In this document: in pieces, positions 26,345-38,468 of the stretch
Numbering within the stretch: the first letter of the stretch is position 1
Layout of the letters: every line of letters starts with the position of its first letter
Source: Thiococcus pfennigii
GTDB taxonomy: Bacteria; Pseudomonadota; Gammaproteobacteria; Chromatiales; Chromatiaceae
Assembly: GCF_016583835.1 (NCBI RefSeq)
Contig: NZ_NRRW01000028.1
Span: forward strand, 1-50,452
Reading direction: 5' to 3'
DNA length: 50,452 nt
The notes under the pieces: generated by a model
Told to the model about the DNA's origin: nothing
Databases searched by the model: none
What the model saw: the letters and a program-made list of their open reading frames with translations, nothing else
Made by a program: the position numbers and the translations under genes

Positions 26345-26821
26345 TCAATGCTGCTTGAAGAGGCGCTCCTTCTCGCGCGCCCAGTCCTTGTCCTTCTCGC
26401 TCGCGCGCTTGTCGTGGAGCTTCTTGCCCTTGGCGAGGCCGATCTCGAGCTTGGCGCGGCCGCGCTTCCAGTACATGGCCGTCGGCACGAGCGTGTAGCC
26501 GGCACGCTCGGTCAGGCCGATCAGGCGGTTGAGCTCGGTGCGCTGGAGCAGGAGCTTGCGCGAGCGGGTCGGGTCCGGGTTGACGTGGGTCGAGGCCGTC
26601 GGCAGGGCCGAGATGTGGGCGCCGATCAGGAAGGCCTCGGCCTGGATGATCTTGACGTAGCCCTCCTTGAGCTGGACGCGCCCGGCGCGCAGGCTCTTGA
26701 CCTCCCAGCCCTCGAGGACGAGGCCGGCCTCGAAGCGTTGCTCGATGTGGTAGTCGTGTGTCGCCTTCTTGTTGAGCGCGATGGTGGCGCTGCCGTCGGT
26801 CTTCTTCTTGCCCTTCGCCAT
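26345..26821 (-). CDS. smpB: SsrA-binding protein SmpB
   Basis: 158 aa, trans-translation partner of tmRNA. Starts [20 protein letters not shown]; conserved [34 protein letters not shown], and C-terminal basic tail [21 protein letters not shown] needed in the ribosome decoding centre. The start at 26821 gives the family length; the frame extends upstream without similarity. tmRNA itself is not in the 289 bp upstream, where I see nothing else. Convergent with the NACHT gene. Confidence 0.97.
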   Translation of the reverse strand: MAKGKKKTDGSATIALNKKATHDYHIEQRFEAGLVLEGWEVKSLRAGRVQLKEGYVKIIQAEAFLIGAHISALPTASTHVNPDPTRSRKLLLQRTELNRLIGLTERAGYTLVPTAMYWKRGRAKLEIGLAKGKKLHDKRASEKDKDWAREKERLFKQH

Positions 26822-27052
26822 GGTCCGAGTGTCGAGAGTTCTGTTGCTGGTGATTGCCGTCGATCGACGCCTGCATGATCGGGGCAAACGGGTTGTCGGT
26901 GCAAAGCCTTTCCCATGTCGGTCCCTCGCGGGTCGCCCGCAAGCATGCCCGATCCGGCCCGCCCGGCACCCGCGCAGCCCGCCGGCACGCCCCGTCGGCA
27001 TCCCAGCATCGATCGGACCCGATCCGTCGCCTGATCGCCCCGGCCGCGGGGG

Positions 27053-27081
27053 TTGATTTTCTGTCGGTCAGCGGCTAAAGT
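27053..27081 (+). promoter_or_regulatory. Possible tpiA promoter
   Basis: TTGATT (27053-27058), 17-nt spacer, TAAAGT (27076-27081), 30 nt before the tpiA start. Reasonable sigma-70 match, not tested. Confidence 0.4.
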
Positions 27082-27110
27082 CCCGTGCTCATTTGCGAGG
27101 AGAGCACCCC

Positions 27111-27872
27111 ATGCGCAAGCCTCTGGTCGCCGGCAATTGGAAGATGAACGGCAGCCGTGCCAGCGTGGCCGAGTTGCTGGGCGGGATTCGGGCCGGGATC
27201 GGCGCCATCGCGAAGGCGGAGGTGGCCGTCTGTCCGCCCTTCCCGTTCCTTCAGATGACCGAGGAGGCGTTGCGCGGATCGTCGATCGCCTGGGGCGCCC
27301 AGAACCTCTGTACCGAGTCGGCGGGTGCCTTCACGGGCGAGGTCGCCGGCTCGATGATTCGCGAGTTCGGTTGCACCTACGTGATCGTCGGGCACTCGGA
27401 GCGGCGCGAATACTACGGCGAGGACAATCAGGTCGTCGCCCGCAAGGAGGCGATGGCGCGCGAGCAGGGGCTGGTGCCGATCCTCTGCGTCGGCGAGACC
27501 TTGGCGCAGCGCGAGGCCGGGATCACCTCGGAGGTGATCGCCGACCAGCTCGATGCGGTGCTCGAACTCAGCGGCGTGGCCGCCTTCGGTGCGGCGGTGA
27601 TCGCCTACGAGCCGGTCTGGGCGATCGGTACCGGGCTGACGGCGACGCCGGCGCAGGCCCAGGAGGTGCATGCCTTCATCCGGGCGCGGATCGCCGAGCA
27701 GAGTTCGGACATCGCGACCAAGGTGCGGATCCTGTATGGGGGCAGCATGAAACCGGATAACGCGGCCGACCTGATGGGCCAGCCGGATATCGACGGCGGG
27801 CTGATCGGTGGGGCCTCTCTGAAGGCGAGCGATTTTCTCGCGATTTGCGCGGCGGCGGACGCCAGTTGTTGA
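27111..27872 (+). CDS. tpiA: Triosephosphate isomerase
   Basis: 253 aa TIM barrel interconverting DHAP and glyceraldehyde-3-phosphate. AGNWKMNG at the N terminus (catalytic Lys), VGHSERR (catalytic His region) and [11 protein letters not shown] (catalytic Glu), then YGGSMKPDN phosphate loop. Start at 27111 is preceded by GCGAGGAGAG. Followed after 4 nt by secG. Confidence 0.98.
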   Translation: MRKPLVAGNWKMNGSRASVAELLGGIRAGIGAIAKAEVAVCPPFPFLQMTEEALRGSSIAWGAQNLCTESAGAFTGEVAGSMIREFGCTYVIVGHSERREYYGEDNQVVARKEAMAREQGLVPILCVGETLAQREAGITSEVIADQLDAVLELSGVAAFGAAVIAYEPVWAIGTGLTATPAQAQEVHAFIRARIAEQSSDIATKVRILYGGSMKPDNAADLMGQPDIDGGLIGGASLKASDFLAICAAADASC

Positions 27873-27876
27873 TGCC

Positions 27877-28305
27877 ATGCAGACGATCTTGACCATCTTT
27901 CATGTCCTGCTGTCGATCGGCCTGATCACGCTGGTCCTGCTCCAGCACGGCAAGGGCGCCGATGCCGGCGCGGCCTTCGGCGGTGGCGCCTCGGCGACCG
28001 TTTTTGGCGCCCAGGGCGCGGGCAATTTCCTGTCGCGCACGACCGCGATCCTGGCGACGCTATTCTTCATTACGAGCATCGGTTTGGCGTACTATGCGAC
28101 CCAGGCCGGCAAGCAGCGTAGCCTGATGGACGCGCCGGTCGAGACGGTCACCGTCCCGGCTGCCCCGCGGGAGTCCTCGGATGTGCCGGTGACGCCGATC
28201 GAGGCGCAGGTCCCGACGCCGACCGATGTGCCGGCGGCGCAGGGCGAGGCCGGCAGTGACGTGCCCGCGCTGGACGATGTTCCAGTGCCGCCGTCCAGCA
28301 ATTGA
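27877..28305 (+). CDS. secG: Protein translocase subunit SecG
   Basis: 142 aa, two membrane segments ([20 protein letters not shown] and [15 protein letters not shown]) joined by the conserved [20 protein letters not shown] loop, then a long Pro/Val/Asp-rich periplasmic tail. Part of SecYEG. The tail is longer than in E. coli SecG (110 aa) but such extensions are usual in gammaproteobacteria. Confidence 0.96.
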   Translation: MQTILTIFHVLLSIGLITLVLLQHGKGADAGAAFGGGASATVFGAQGAGNFLSRTTAILATLFFITSIGLAYYATQAGKQRSLMDAPVETVTVPAAPRESSDVPVTPIEAQVPTPTDVPAAQGEAGSDVPALDDVPVPPSSN

Positions 28306-28338
28306 TTGGATTGGTTCATTGTCATCGCTCTTTAATTA

Positions 28339-28423
28339 GCCGACGTGGTGGAATTGGTAGACACGCTATCTTGAGGGGGTAGTGGCGCAAGCCGTGACGG
28401 TTCGAGTCCGTCCGTCGGCACCA
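28339..28423 (+). tRNA. tRNA-Leu (GAG)
   Basis: 85 nt including encoded CCA (28421-28423). Acceptor GCCGACG pairs with CGTCGGC; anticodon stem CTATC/GGTAG encloses the loop TTGAGGG, so the anticodon is GAG (reads CUC/CUU). A long class II variable arm (GGCGCAAGCC-like) and TTCGAGTCC T-loop are present. Located between secG and nuoA, a common gammaproteobacterial order. Confidence 0.97.
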
Positions 28424-28429
28424 TTTCAC

Positions 28430-28464
28430 AACGGCATGTCGGCTCGCCGACATGCCGTTTTCTT
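28430..28464 (+). terminator. Intrinsic terminator after tRNA-Leu
   Basis: Stem ACGGCATGTCGGC/GCCGACATGCCGT with a 2-nt loop region (13 perfect pairs), followed by TTTTCTTT. Ends the tpiA-secG-tRNA unit before the nuo promoter. Confidence 0.9.
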
Positions 28465-28520
28465 TGCCCGAAACATCGGGTAAGTGTTTGAAATAAAAAC
28501 GAACCCGACCGATCTACGGG

Positions 28521-28550
28521 TTGACATTTGGGCGCTCGCTAAACTATTAT
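28521..28550 (+). promoter_or_regulatory. Sigma-70 promoter of the nuo operon
   Basis: TTGACA (28521-28526), 18-nt spacer, TATTAT (28545-28550): perfect -35 and five of six at -10. The nuoA start lies 51 nt further, giving a 5' leader of about 45 nt. Confidence 0.8.
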
Positions 28551-28601
28551 CGAACGCCTATGCCGTAGATTGAGAAAATCTATAAATAGCCGGGGGGACA
28601 A

Positions 28602-28958
28602 GTGCTCGACAATTATCTGCCCGTCCTGATCTTCATCCTCATCGGGATTCTGGTGGGTGTCGGCCCGCTCGTGCTGGGTTATTTCCTCGGTCCCCGCCGC
28701 CCCGATCGGGAGAAGGACTCGCCATACGAGTGCGGTTTCGAGGCGTTCGAGAGCGCCCGCATGAAGTTCGACGTCCGCTATTACCTGGTCGCGATCCTGT
28801 TCATCATCTTCGATCTCGAAATCGCCTTTCTGTTTCCGTGGGCCGTCGCCCTGGAGGGCCTGGGCATGGTGGGCTTCGTCGCCATGACGCTGTTCCTCGG
28901 CATCCTCGTCGTCGGCTTCATCTACGAATGGCGAAAGGGGGCGCTCGAATGGGAATAG
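28602..28958 (+). CDS. nuoA: NADH-quinone oxidoreductase subunit A
   Basis: 118 aa, three membrane segments, with [30 protein letters not shown] signature region. GTG start at 28602 preceded by GGGGGGA. First of 14 nuo genes; its stop overlaps nuoB by 10 nt. Membrane-arm subunit at the quinone-entry end. Confidence 0.97.
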   Translation: MLDNYLPVLIFILIGILVGVGPLVLGYFLGPRRPDREKDSPYECGFEAFESARMKFDVRYYLVAILFIIFDLEIAFLFPWAVALEGLGMVGFVAMTLFLGILVVGFIYEWRKGALEWE

Positions 28959-29425
28959 AAGGTCTGCTCGAGGAAGGCTACGTCACGACGACGGCCGACC
29001 GACTGATCAACTGGGCCCGCACCGGCTCCATGTGGCCGATGACCTTCGGTCTCGCCTGCTGCGCGATCGAGATGATGCACGCCGGGGCCGCGCGCTATGA
29101 CATGGATCGCTTCGGCATGATCTTCCGGCCGAGCCCGCGCCAGTCCGACGTGATGATCGTCGCCGGCACCTTGGTCAATAAGATGGCCCCGGCCCTGCGC
29201 AAGGTCTACGACCAGATGGCCGAGCCGCGGTGGGTCATCTCGATGGGCTCGTGCGCCAACGGCGGTGGCTACTACCACTATTCCTATTCGGTGGTGCGCG
29301 GCTGCGACCGCATCGTGCCGGTCGACGTCTACGTGCCCGGTTGCCCGCCGACGGCGGAGGCCCTGCTGTACGGCATCCTCCAGCTGCAGAACAAGATCCG
29401 CCGCACCAACACCATCGCCCGCTGA
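28949..29425 (+). CDS. nuoB: NADH-quinone oxidoreductase subunit B
   Basis: 158 aa. Carries terminal [4Fe-4S] cluster N2, ligands C37, C38 (LACCAIEMM), C102 (GSCANGGG) and C132 (PGCPPTAE). Start at 28949 inside the end of nuoA. Passes electrons to quinone at the NuoB/NuoD interface. Confidence 0.98.
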   Translation: MGIEGLLEEGYVTTTADRLINWARTGSMWPMTFGLACCAIEMMHAGAARYDMDRFGMIFRPSPRQSDVMIVAGTLVNKMAPALRKVYDQMAEPRWVISMGSCANGGGYYHYSYSVVRGCDRIVPVDVYVPGCPPTAEALLYGILQLQNKIRRTNTIAR

Positions 29426-29436
29426 GCAGCAATCCC

Positions 29437-30186
29437 ATGGCAAACGAGGAACCGAACACCGGCGATGCCAGGCTCGACCCCCTTGTGTCCGCACTGGCGT
29501 CGCACTTTGGCGAATTGGGCTGCGAGACCCTCTGCGATCGCGGCGAGGTGACCCTCGTCGTGCCGGCCGCCGAGCTCCTGCGCGTCGGCCAGACGCTGAG
29601 GGACGACCCGGACCTGCGCTTCGAACAGCTGATCGATCTGTGCGGCGTCGACTATGTCGCCTACGGTCGCGACGAGTGGGAGACGGTCGATGCGTCGACG
29701 AGCGGCTTCGGTCGCGGCGTCGAACCGATCGCCGACCTGGCCCTCGACGACCCGCGGCGGTTCGCCGTCGTCTACCACCTGCTGTCGCTCGGGCACAACC
29801 GGCGCCTGCGCCTGCGGGTCTACGCCGGCGGGGCCGAGCCGATGGTCGACTCGGTGCACGGCCTCTGGCCGGCCGCCGACTGGTTCGAGCGCGAGGCCTT
29901 CGACCTCTACGGCATCCTCTTCCGCGGTCACCCGGACCTGCGCCGCATCCTGACCGACTACGGGTTCCTCGGCCATCCGTTCCGCAAGGACTTCCCGCTC
30001 AGTGGCGAGGTCGAGATGCGCTACGACCCCGAGCAGCAGCGGGTCGTCTATCGGCCGGTCGAGATCGAGCCGCGCATCCTGGTGCCGAAGGTCATCCGCG
30101 CCGACAGTCGCTACCTGAAGGATGGCGCGCCAACCGCGACGCCAGCTGGGACCCCAGCTGGGACCAAGGGTGCCGCCAATGCCTGA
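29437..30186 (+). CDS. nuoC: NADH-quinone oxidoreductase subunit C
   Basis: 249 aa, separate from NuoD (not fused as in E. coli). Signature [31 protein letters not shown]-type region (about residues 148-178). The C-terminal tail [12 protein letters not shown] is coded by a direct repeat of CAGCTGGGACC. Overlaps nuoD by 8 nt. Confidence 0.97.
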   Translation: MANEEPNTGDARLDPLVSALASHFGELGCETLCDRGEVTLVVPAAELLRVGQTLRDDPDLRFEQLIDLCGVDYVAYGRDEWETVDASTSGFGRGVEPIADLALDDPRRFAVVYHLLSLGHNRRLRLRVYAGGAEPMVDSVHGLWPAADWFEREAFDLYGILFRGHPDLRRILTDYGFLGHPFRKDFPLSGEVEMRYDPEQQRVVYRPVEIEPRILVPKVIRADSRYLKDGAPTATPAGTPAGTKGAANA

Positions 30187-31435
30187 GATCCGTAATTACA
30201 CGCTGAACTTCGGTCCCCAGCACCCCTCCGCCCACGGCGTGCTGCGCCTGGTGTTGGAGATGGACGGCGAGGTGATCGAGCGGGCCGACCCGCACATCGG
30301 TCTGCTGCATCGCGGCACCGAGAAGCTCGCCGAGTCCAAGCCGTTCAATCAGAGCATCGGCTACATGGACCGGCTCGACTATGTGTCGATGATGTGCAAC
30401 GAGCACGGCTATGTGCGGGCGATCGAGAAGCTCCTCGGGGTCGAGGCGCCGATCCGCGCCCAGTACATCCGCACGATGTTCGATGAGATCACGCGGATCC
30501 TGAACCACCTGATGTGGCTCGGCGCCCATGGTCTCGACATCGGCGCGATGTCGATCTTCATCTACTGCTTTCGCGAGCGCGAGGACCTGCTCGACTGCTA
30601 CGAGGCGGTCTCCGGCGCCCGGCTGCATGCGACCTATTACCGCCCCGGCGGCGTCTACCGCGACCTGCCCGAGCGGATGCCGCGCTACCAGGGCGGCTCC
30701 AAGTGGCACAGCGACAAGGAGATCGCCGAGCGCAACGCGACGCGCGAGGGGTCGTTGCTCGATTTCATCGAGGCCTTCACCGAGCGCTTCCCCGGTTGCG
30801 TCGACGAGTACGAGACCCTGCTCACCGACAACCGCATCTGGAAGCAGCGCACCGTCGGCATCGGCGTCGTCTCGCCGGAGCGCGCCGTCGCGCTCGGCTT
30901 CACCGGCCCGATGCTGCGCGGTTCCGGCGTTGCCTGGGACCTGCGCAAGAAGCAGCCCTACGCAGCCTACGATGCGGTCGACTTCGACATCCCGGTCGGC
31001 GTCAACGGCGATTGCTACGACCGCTACCTGGTGCGCATCGAGGAGATGCGCCAGTCCAACCGCATCATCCGGCAATGCGTCGACTGGCTGCGGGCCAACC
31101 CGGGTCCGGTGATGGTCGAGGACCACAAGGTCGCCCCGCCGAGCCGCGAGGCGATGAAGGCCGACATGGAAGCCCTGATCCACCACTTCAAACTCTTCAC
31201 CGAGGGATACTGTCCGCCCCCGGGCGAGGTCTACGCGGCGGTCGAGGCGCCCAAGGGCGAGTTCGGCTGCTACATCATCAGCGACGGTGCCAACAAGCCG
31301 TATCGGCTCAAGGTGCGGGCCCCGGGGTTCCCCCATCTGGCGGCGATGGACGAGATGGCCCGCGGCCACATGCTGGCCGACGTGGTGGCCATCATCGGCA
31401 CCATGGACATCGTGTTTGGGGAGATCGACCGCTAA
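30179..31435 (+). CDS. nuoD: NADH-quinone oxidoreductase subunit D
   Basis: 418 aa, quinone-binding 49-kDa subunit related to NiFe-hydrogenase large subunit. N-terminal [14 protein letters not shown], then [14 protein letters not shown] and DRLDYVSM, C-terminal DIVFGEIDR. Start overlaps the end of nuoC; TAATG links it to nuoE. Confidence 0.98.
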   Translation: MPEIRNYTLNFGPQHPSAHGVLRLVLEMDGEVIERADPHIGLLHRGTEKLAESKPFNQSIGYMDRLDYVSMMCNEHGYVRAIEKLLGVEAPIRAQYIRTMFDEITRILNHLMWLGAHGLDIGAMSIFIYCFREREDLLDCYEAVSGARLHATYYRPGGVYRDLPERMPRYQGGSKWHSDKEIAERNATREGSLLDFIEAFTERFPGCVDEYETLLTDNRIWKQRTVGIGVVSPERAVALGFTGPMLRGSGVAWDLRKKQPYAAYDAVDFDIPVGVNGDCYDRYLVRIEEMRQSNRIIRQCVDWLRANPGPVMVEDHKVAPPSREAMKADMEALIHHFKLFTEGYCPPPGEVYAAVEAPKGEFGCYIISDGANKPYRLKVRAPGFPHLAAMDEMARGHMLADVVAIIGTMDIVFGEIDR

Positions 31436-31977
31436 TGGGCTTCAGAGACACACCGGCGGGGGCGGCGCCGTCGCCAGCAGACCCGCAGCGAGACAAGGGG
31501 CAACTCTTCACCCCGGAGATCCGCGCCGCGATCGACCGCGCCATCGCCCAGTATCCGCCCGAGTGGCGCCAGTCGGCGGTGATGCCGGCCCTGACCCTGG
31601 TCCAGGAGCACAACGGCGGCTGGCTGAGCCGCGAGCTGATGGACGACGTGGCGGCCTATCTCGACATGCCGGCGATCGCCGTCTACGAGGTCGCGAGCTT
31701 CTACTCGATGTACGACCTCGAGCCCGTCGGGCGCCACAAGGTCTGCGTCTGCAACAGCGTCTCCTGCATGCTCAACGGCTCCGAGGACCTCATCGGACAC
31801 GTGACCGACAAGTACGGCGTGCGTCCCGGCGAGACGACCCCCGACGGGCGTTTCACCCTCAAGGAGGTCGAGTGCCTCGGGGCCTGCCGGCACGCCCCGG
31901 CCGTGCTGGTCGGCAAGACCTACCACGAATGTCTGACGCCGCAGGCGCTGGACCGGCTGATCGAGGATCTGGAGTAG
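31435..31977 (+). CDS. nuoE: NADH-quinone oxidoreductase subunit E
   Basis: 180 aa with a thioredoxin-like [2Fe-2S] domain: ligands C106 and C111 (CNSVSC), C147 and C151 (CLGAC). The first 20 residues are a Pro/Ala-rich extension. Belongs to the NADH-dehydrogenase module with NuoF and NuoG. Confidence 0.97.
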   Translation: MGFRDTPAGAAPSPADPQRDKGQLFTPEIRAAIDRAIAQYPPEWRQSAVMPALTLVQEHNGGWLSRELMDDVAAYLDMPAIAVYEVASFYSMYDLEPVGRHKVCVCNSVSCMLNGSEDLIGHVTDKYGVRPGETTPDGRFTLKEVECLGACRHAPAVLVGKTYHECLTPQALDRLIEDLE

Positions 31978-31981
31978 CTCA

Positions 31982-33259
<1,278 letters not shown>

Positions 33260-33410
33260 CGCCGGTGGAGCGCAGCGTCGCGCACGCCTGCGGAGCCACT
33301 GACGGCGGAGCGCCGCCCGCGCGGCGGCGTCGGCCTGTCATCGACATCGCCAATTGCCGGAACGCGTCGCCCTCGGCGGCCGCGCCCGGGCTGTTCATCG
33401 CGAGATATCC

Positions 33411-35819
33411 ATGACGGACAAGGTCACCATCGAAATCGACGGCCGCACCTGCGAGGCCCAGCCCGGTGAGATGATCATCGCGGCCGCCGATCGGGAGGGC
33501 ATCGTCATCCCGCGCTTCTGCTACCACAAGAAGCTCTCGATCGCGGCCAACTGCCGCATGTGTCTGGTCGAGGTGGAGCAGAACGGCCGGCCCTTTCCGA
33601 AGCCGCTGCCGGCCTGCGCGACGCCGATCGCCGCCGGCATGCGGGTGCAGACCCGCTCGGCGAAGGCCCTGGAGGCGCAACGCGGGACGATGGAGTTCCT
33701 GCTGATCAATCACCCCCTCGATTGCCCGATCTGCGATCAGGGCGGGGAGTGCGAACTGCAGGACGTCGCGATGGGCTACGGCGACGACCTCTCGCGCTAC
33801 AGCGAGGGCAAGCGCGTCGTCTTGGACGAGGACCTGGGGCCGCTGATCGCGACCGACATGACGCGCTGCATCCACTGCACGCGCTGCGTGCGCTTCGGCG
33901 CCGAGATCGCCGGCGTGCGCGAACTGGGCGCGACCGGCCGCGGCGAGGATATGCGCATCGGCACCTACGTCGGCCACACGGTCGCCCACGAACTCTCGGG
34001 CAATGTCATCGACCTCTGTCCGGTCGGTGCCCTGACGGCCAAGCCGTCGCGCTTCCAGGCCCGCGCCTGGGAGTTGCGGACCGTCCCCGGCGTCGCCCCG
34101 CACGACGCGCTCGGCGCCAACATCGAGCTGCATGTGCGCCGCGGGCGGGTCATTCGCATCCATCCGCGCGACAACGAGGCGGTCAACGAGACCTGGCTCG
34201 CCGACCGCGACCGCTTCAGCTATGCCGGCCTGTACAGCGACGACCGCCTGTGTGAGCCCATGGTCAAGCGCGACGGCGAATGGCACCCGCTGCCCTGGGC
34301 CGATGCCCTGCGGCTTGCGGCGACTGGCCTCGCGGCCCGCGCCCAGTCGGATGCGGCGGCCGTCGGTCTGCTGATGTCGCCGAGCGCGACGCTGGAGGAG
34401 ATGTATCTCGCGCAGAAGCTGATGCGCGCCCTCGGGGTCGCTAACCTGGATCACCGGCTGCGCCAGCAGGACTGCCGCAGCGACGCGGCCGACCCGGCCC
34501 TGCCTTGGCTGGGCGTGCCGATCGCCGAGGTCGAGCGCCAGGCCGCGCTGCTCCTGATCGGCACGGACCTGCGTCAGGAGCAGCCGCTGCTCGCCCACCG
34601 GGTGCGCAAGGCGGCGCTGGCCGGCGCCTCGGTGACCCTGGTCAACCCCTACCGGCTGGACCTCACCTTCGCGAACCGCCAGTTCGTCGCCGATCCGGCC
34701 GCGATGCTCTTGGAGCTGGCCGCGATCGCCAAGGCCCTGGGTGGCGCGGCGAAGGAGGCCGGGGGGGCGGTCGCCGACCTGATCGGCATGGCCAAGGCCA
34801 ACGCTGGCCACAAGGAGACGGCCAAGCAGCTGCGCGCCGCCGGCAAGCAGGGCGCCGGGTTGATCCTGCTCGGCGCGCTGGCCGCGGCGCACCCGGACTA
34901 CAGTCTGCTCAAGGCCCTGGCCTACCGAATCGCCACCGCGAGTGGCGCCCGGGTCGGTTTCCTCCCGGCCGGGGCCAACGGCGTCGGTGCCCATCTGGCC
35001 GGCCTCGTCCCGCATCGCGGGCCGGGCGGTGCGCCGCTCGCGGCGCCGGGCCTCGCGGCCGCGGCCATGCTCGCCGCGCCGCGCCGCGCCTACCTCCTCT
35101 GGGGGCTGGAGCCCGATCGCGACCTCGCCGATCCGGCCCAGGCGCAGCGCGCGCTGGCCGGCGCCGAGCTGGTCGTCGCCGCCACGAGCTTCCGTACCCC
35201 GGCGCTGGAGGCCCTCGCCGACATCCTGCTGCCGATCGCCGCCTTCGCCGAGACCTCGGGGACCTTCGTCAACGCCGCCGGGACCTGGCAGGGCTTCGCC
35301 GGCGCCGTGGTCCCGCCCGGTGAGGCCCGCCCGGGCTGGAAGGTGCTGCGCGTCCTCGGCAACGAACTCGGGCTCGCCGGCTTCGAACAGACGAGTTCGG
35401 CCGAGGTCCTCGCCGAGTTGCGCGCCGCGGGCGGCGAGGCGACGCCCGACAATGCGCCGGCCGGCGACCCCGAGGCCATCGCCCCGGTGCCGGCCCCGGT
35501 ATCGGCCGAGCGGCCCGACCTGTGGCGGATCGGGAACCTGCCGATCTACGCGATCGATCCGCTCGTGCGCCGCGCCCCAGCCTTGCGACACACGCCGCTC
35601 GGCGAGGGGCTCGCGGTGCGCCTGCACCCGGAGGAGGCCGCCGCCCGCGGGCTCGCCGACGGCGATGCCGTCCTCGTCGCCCAGGGCGAGGCCCGGGCGA
35701 CGAGCCGGGTCGTCCTCGATGCGGCCGTCGCCCGCGGCTGCGCGCGCATCCCGAGCGGGGTGCCCGGCAGCGAATCGCTCGGTGCGTCGATCGCGCCCGT
35801 AACGCTGGAGAAGGTGTGA
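33411..35819 (+). CDS. nuoG: NADH-quinone oxidoreductase subunit G
   Basis: 802 aa. Ferredoxin-like N terminus with [2Fe-2S] ligands C37, C48, C51, C70; then [14 protein letters not shown] and [14 protein letters not shown] cluster motifs; a molybdopterin-oxidoreductase-like domain follows, Ala-rich in its second half (about 450-600). Start at 33411 is chosen because the family N terminus [11 protein letters not shown] begins there. Confidence 0.97.
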   Translation: MTDKVTIEIDGRTCEAQPGEMIIAAADREGIVIPRFCYHKKLSIAANCRMCLVEVEQNGRPFPKPLPACATPIAAGMRVQTRSAKALEAQRGTMEFLLINHPLDCPICDQGGECELQDVAMGYGDDLSRYSEGKRVVLDEDLGPLIATDMTRCIHCTRCVRFGAEIAGVRELGATGRGEDMRIGTYVGHTVAHELSGNVIDLCPVGALTAKPSRFQARAWELRTVPGVAPHDALGANIELHVRRGRVIRIHPRDNEAVNETWLADRDRFSYAGLYSDDRLCEPMVKRDGEWHPLPWADALRLAATGLAARAQSDAAAVGLLMSPSATLEEMYLAQKLMRALGVANLDHRLRQQDCRSDAADPALPWLGVPIAEVERQAALLLIGTDLRQEQPLLAHRVRKAALAGASVTLVNPYRLDLTFANRQFVADPAAMLLELAAIAKALGGAAKEAGGAVADLIGMAKANAGHKETAKQLRAAGKQGAGLILLGALAAAHPDYSLLKALAYRIATASGARVGFLPAGANGVGAHLAGLVPHRGPGGAPLAAPGLAAAAMLAAPRRAYLLWGLEPDRDLADPAQAQRALAGAELVVAATSFRTPALEALADILLPIAAFAETSGTFVNAAGTWQGFAGAVVPPGEARPGWKVLRVLGNELGLAGFEQTSSAEVLAELRAAGGEATPDNAPAGDPEAIAPVPAPVSAERPDLWRIGNLPIYAIDPLVRRAPALRHTPLGEGLAVRLHPEEAAARGLADGDAVLVAQGEARATSRVVLDAAVARGCARIPSGVPGSESLGASIAPVTLEKV

Positions 35820-35823
35820 GGCC

Positions 35824-36858
35824 ATGATGGAGCTCTGGACGTCGTTGCCGGTGATCGTGCGCATCCTGCTCGGGATCGTCGCCATCCTGTTGCCGTTGCT
35901 CGGGTTGGTCGCCTACTACACCCTCGCCGAGCGCAAGATCATCGGCTACATCCAGGTGCGGATCGGCCCGAACCGGGTCGGCTTCCGCGGGCTGCTTCAG
36001 CCGATCGCCGACGCGGTCAAGCTGATGTTCAAGGAGATCGTGATCCCGACGCGGGCGGACAAGGGCCTCTTCCTGCTCGCCCCGATGATCGCGATCGCCC
36101 CGGCGCTCGCGGCCTGGGCGGTGATCCCGTTCGATGCCGGGCTGGTGCTCTCTGACATCAACGCCGGCCTCCTCTACATCCTGGCCCTGACCTCGCTCGG
36201 GGTCTACGGCATCATCATCGCCGGCTGGGCATCGAACTCGAAGTATGCGCTGCTCGGTGCGATGCGCTCGGCCGCGCAGATCGTCTCCTACGAGATCGCG
36301 ATGGGCTTCGCGCTGGTCGGCGTCCTGGTCGCCGCCGGCAGCCTCAATCTCGGGGCCATCGTCGGCGCCCAGAGCGGCAGCGCCCTGACCTGGTTCTGGC
36401 TGCCGCTGCTGCCGCTGTTCGGCGTCTACCTGGTGTCGGGGGTCGCCGAGACGAACCGCGCGCCCTTCGATGTGGCCGAGGGCGAGTCGGAGATCGTCGC
36501 CGGCTTCCACGTCGAGTACTCGGGGATGGCCTTCGCGGTCTTCTTCCTCGCCGAGTACGCGAACATGATCCTGATCGCGACCCTGACCGCGCTCTTGTTC
36601 TTCGGCGGCTGGCTCTCGCCCTTCCCGCAGGCCTGGGTCGATGGCGTCTTCCTGCTCGATGACGGCTTCCACTGGCTGCTCGTGAAGGTCTTCTTCTTCA
36701 TGTTCGTCTTCCTCTGGCTGCGCGCGACCTTCCCGCGCTACCGCTACGACCAGATCATGCGGCTCGGCTGGAAGGTGTTCATCCCCATCACCATCGCCTG
36801 GATCCTGGTCGTCGGCCTGGCGGTGGTCTACAAGCTGCCCCCCTGGTGGGCGGTCTGA
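35824..36858 (+). CDS. nuoH: NADH-quinone oxidoreductase subunit H
   Basis: 344 aa with about eight membrane segments. [20 protein letters not shown] and [23 protein letters not shown] are the family signatures facing the quinone chamber. Start at 35824, directly after nuoG. Confidence 0.98.
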   Translation: MMELWTSLPVIVRILLGIVAILLPLLGLVAYYTLAERKIIGYIQVRIGPNRVGFRGLLQPIADAVKLMFKEIVIPTRADKGLFLLAPMIAIAPALAAWAVIPFDAGLVLSDINAGLLYILALTSLGVYGIIIAGWASNSKYALLGAMRSAAQIVSYEIAMGFALVGVLVAAGSLNLGAIVGAQSGSALTWFWLPLLPLFGVYLVSGVAETNRAPFDVAEGESEIVAGFHVEYSGMAFAVFFLAEYANMILIATLTALLFFGGWLSPFPQAWVDGVFLLDDGFHWLLVKVFFFMFVFLWLRATFPRYRYDQIMRLGWKVFIPITIAWILVVGLAVVYKLPPWWAV

Positions 36859-36872
36859 GCGGAGGCGCCGAG

Positions 36873-37364
36873 ATGCTGCAAGCGGTACGCAACTACATCC
36901 AGAGCCTGCTGCTGATCGAGCTGTTCCAGGGGCTGCGCCTGACCGGGGGCTACCTGTTCAAGCGCAAGTTCACGGTCCAGTATCCGGAGGAGAAGGCGCC
37001 GATCTCGCCGCGCTTTCGCGGGCTGCACGCACTGCGCCGCTATCCGAACGGCGAGGAGCGCTGCATTGCCTGCAAGCTCTGCGAGGCGACCTGTCCGGCG
37101 CTGGCGATCACGATCGAGGCCGAGCCGCGCGCCGACGGCTCGCGGCGCACGACGCGCTACGACATCGATCTGTTCAAGTGCATCTACTGCGGCTTCTGCG
37201 AAGAGTCCTGCCCGGTCGACTCGATCGTCGAGACCGGGATCTACGAGTACCACTTCGAGCGGCGCGGCGAGAACATCATGACCAAGGAGAAGCTGCTCGC
37301 GATCGGGGACAAGTACGAAGAGCAGATCGCCGCCGCGCGCGCCGCCGACGCGCCGTATCGCTGA
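36873..37364 (+). CDS. nuoI: NADH-quinone oxidoreductase subunit I
   Basis: 163 aa with two [4Fe-4S] motifs: C64, C67, C70, C74 ([11 protein letters not shown]) and C103, C106, C109, C113 ([11 protein letters not shown]), clusters N6a and N6b. The ATG at 36873 follows GGAGGCGCCGAG. Confidence 0.98.
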   Translation: MLQAVRNYIQSLLLIELFQGLRLTGGYLFKRKFTVQYPEEKAPISPRFRGLHALRRYPNGEERCIACKLCEATCPALAITIEAEPRADGSRRTTRYDIDLFKCIYCGFCEESCPVDSIVETGIYEYHFERRGENIMTKEKLLAIGDKYEEQIAAARAADAPYR

Positions 37365-37433
37365 GCGCGGCGCCGGCCCGCCCGGCCGGCGCACGAGGGG
37401 CAATGGGGTTCAACACAGCGACCGGATGAGACT

Positions 37434-38051
37434 ATGGGCTTCGAGAAGTTTCTCTTTTACTGCTTTGCGGCCATCACGGTGGTCGCCGCCGGCATGGTCG
37501 TCACCCGCCGCAATCCGGTGCACGCGGTCCTCTATCTGGTGCTGGCCTTCGTCAGCAGCGCCGTGCTCTGGCTCCTCATCGAGGCGGAGTTCCTCGGCAT
37601 CGTCCTGGTGCTGGTCTATGTCGGCGCCGTCATGGTGCTGTTCCTGTTCGTCGTCATGATGCTGGACGTCGACCTCGCGGCCCTGCGCGCCGGTTTCGTG
37701 CGCTTCCTGCCGATCGGGGGGCTGGTCGCGGCGGCGATGGCCGTGCAGATCTTCCTCGTCGTCGGGCCGGCGAACTTCGGCCTGGAGGCCTTTCCGAAGC
37801 CGCCGGCCGCGCCGGCCGAGTACAGCAACACCGAGGCGCTCGGCCTGGCGCTCTACACCGAGCACCTCTATCCGTTCGAGATCGCGGCCGTGATCCTGCT
37901 CGTCGCGATCGTCGCGGCGATCCGCCTGACGCTGCGCCGCCGTCCCGATACCAAGTACATCGACCCGAGCGCCCAGGTCCAGGTCAAAAAGGGGCCAGAC
38001 CGTGTCCGTCTGGTCAAGATGCCGGCCGAGGGCAAGGTGGAGACGCCATGA
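37434..38051 (+). CDS. nuoJ: NADH-quinone oxidoreductase subunit J
   Basis: 205 aa, five membrane segments with [19 protein letters not shown], the conserved NuoJ helix, and a C-terminal soluble tail. Overlaps nuoK by 4 nt (ATGA). Confidence 0.96.
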   Translation: MGFEKFLFYCFAAITVVAAGMVVTRRNPVHAVLYLVLAFVSSAVLWLLIEAEFLGIVLVLVYVGAVMVLFLFVVMMLDVDLAALRAGFVRFLPIGGLVAAAMAVQIFLVVGPANFGLEAFPKPPAAPAEYSNTEALGLALYTEHLYPFEIAAVILLVAIVAAIRLTLRRRPDTKYIDPSAQVQVKKGPDRVRLVKMPAEGKVETP

Positions 38052-38353
38052 TCACACTCGCCGACTATCTGATCCTGGGCGGCATCCTGTTCGCGATCGC
38101 CGTCGCCGGCATCTTCCTCAACCGGAAGAACGTCATCCTGCTGTTGATGTGCATCGAGTTGATGCTGCTCGCGGTGAACATGAACTTCGTCGCCTTCTCG
38201 CACTTCCTCCAGGACATGGCGGGGCAGGTCTTCGTCTTCTTCATCCTCACGGTCGCGGCGGCCGAGGCGGCCATCGGCCTGGCGATCCTGGTCGTGCTGT
38301 TCCGCAACCGCCGCACGATCGACGTCGAGGACATGGATCTGCTCAAGGGGTGA
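38048..38353 (+). CDS. nuoK: NADH-quinone oxidoreductase subunit K
   Basis: 101 aa, three membrane segments. Contains the functionally important Glu residues in [16 protein letters not shown] and [13 protein letters not shown]. Normal length. 115 nt separate it from nuoL, including a GGCGCC..GGCGCC inverted repeat at about 38361. Confidence 0.97.
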   Translation: MITLADYLILGGILFAIAVAGIFLNRKNVILLLMCIELMLLAVNMNFVAFSHFLQDMAGQVFVFFILTVAAAEAAIGLAILVVLFRNRRTIDVEDMDLLKG

Positions 38354-38468
38354 GGCAGCGGCGCCGGGGGGGCGCCGGTCGATAGAAGACTTGGGGTAAT
38401 CCGGTATTACGAGGGCCGGCGCGGCGTGCGTCGCGGGTGGCCTCGGCTCAACCAAGCACAGGCATGTC

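Noticed and set aside
26822-27110. tmRNA gene next to smpB
   Set aside because: No alanyl tRNA-like ends or tag-coding segment could be found in this stretch.
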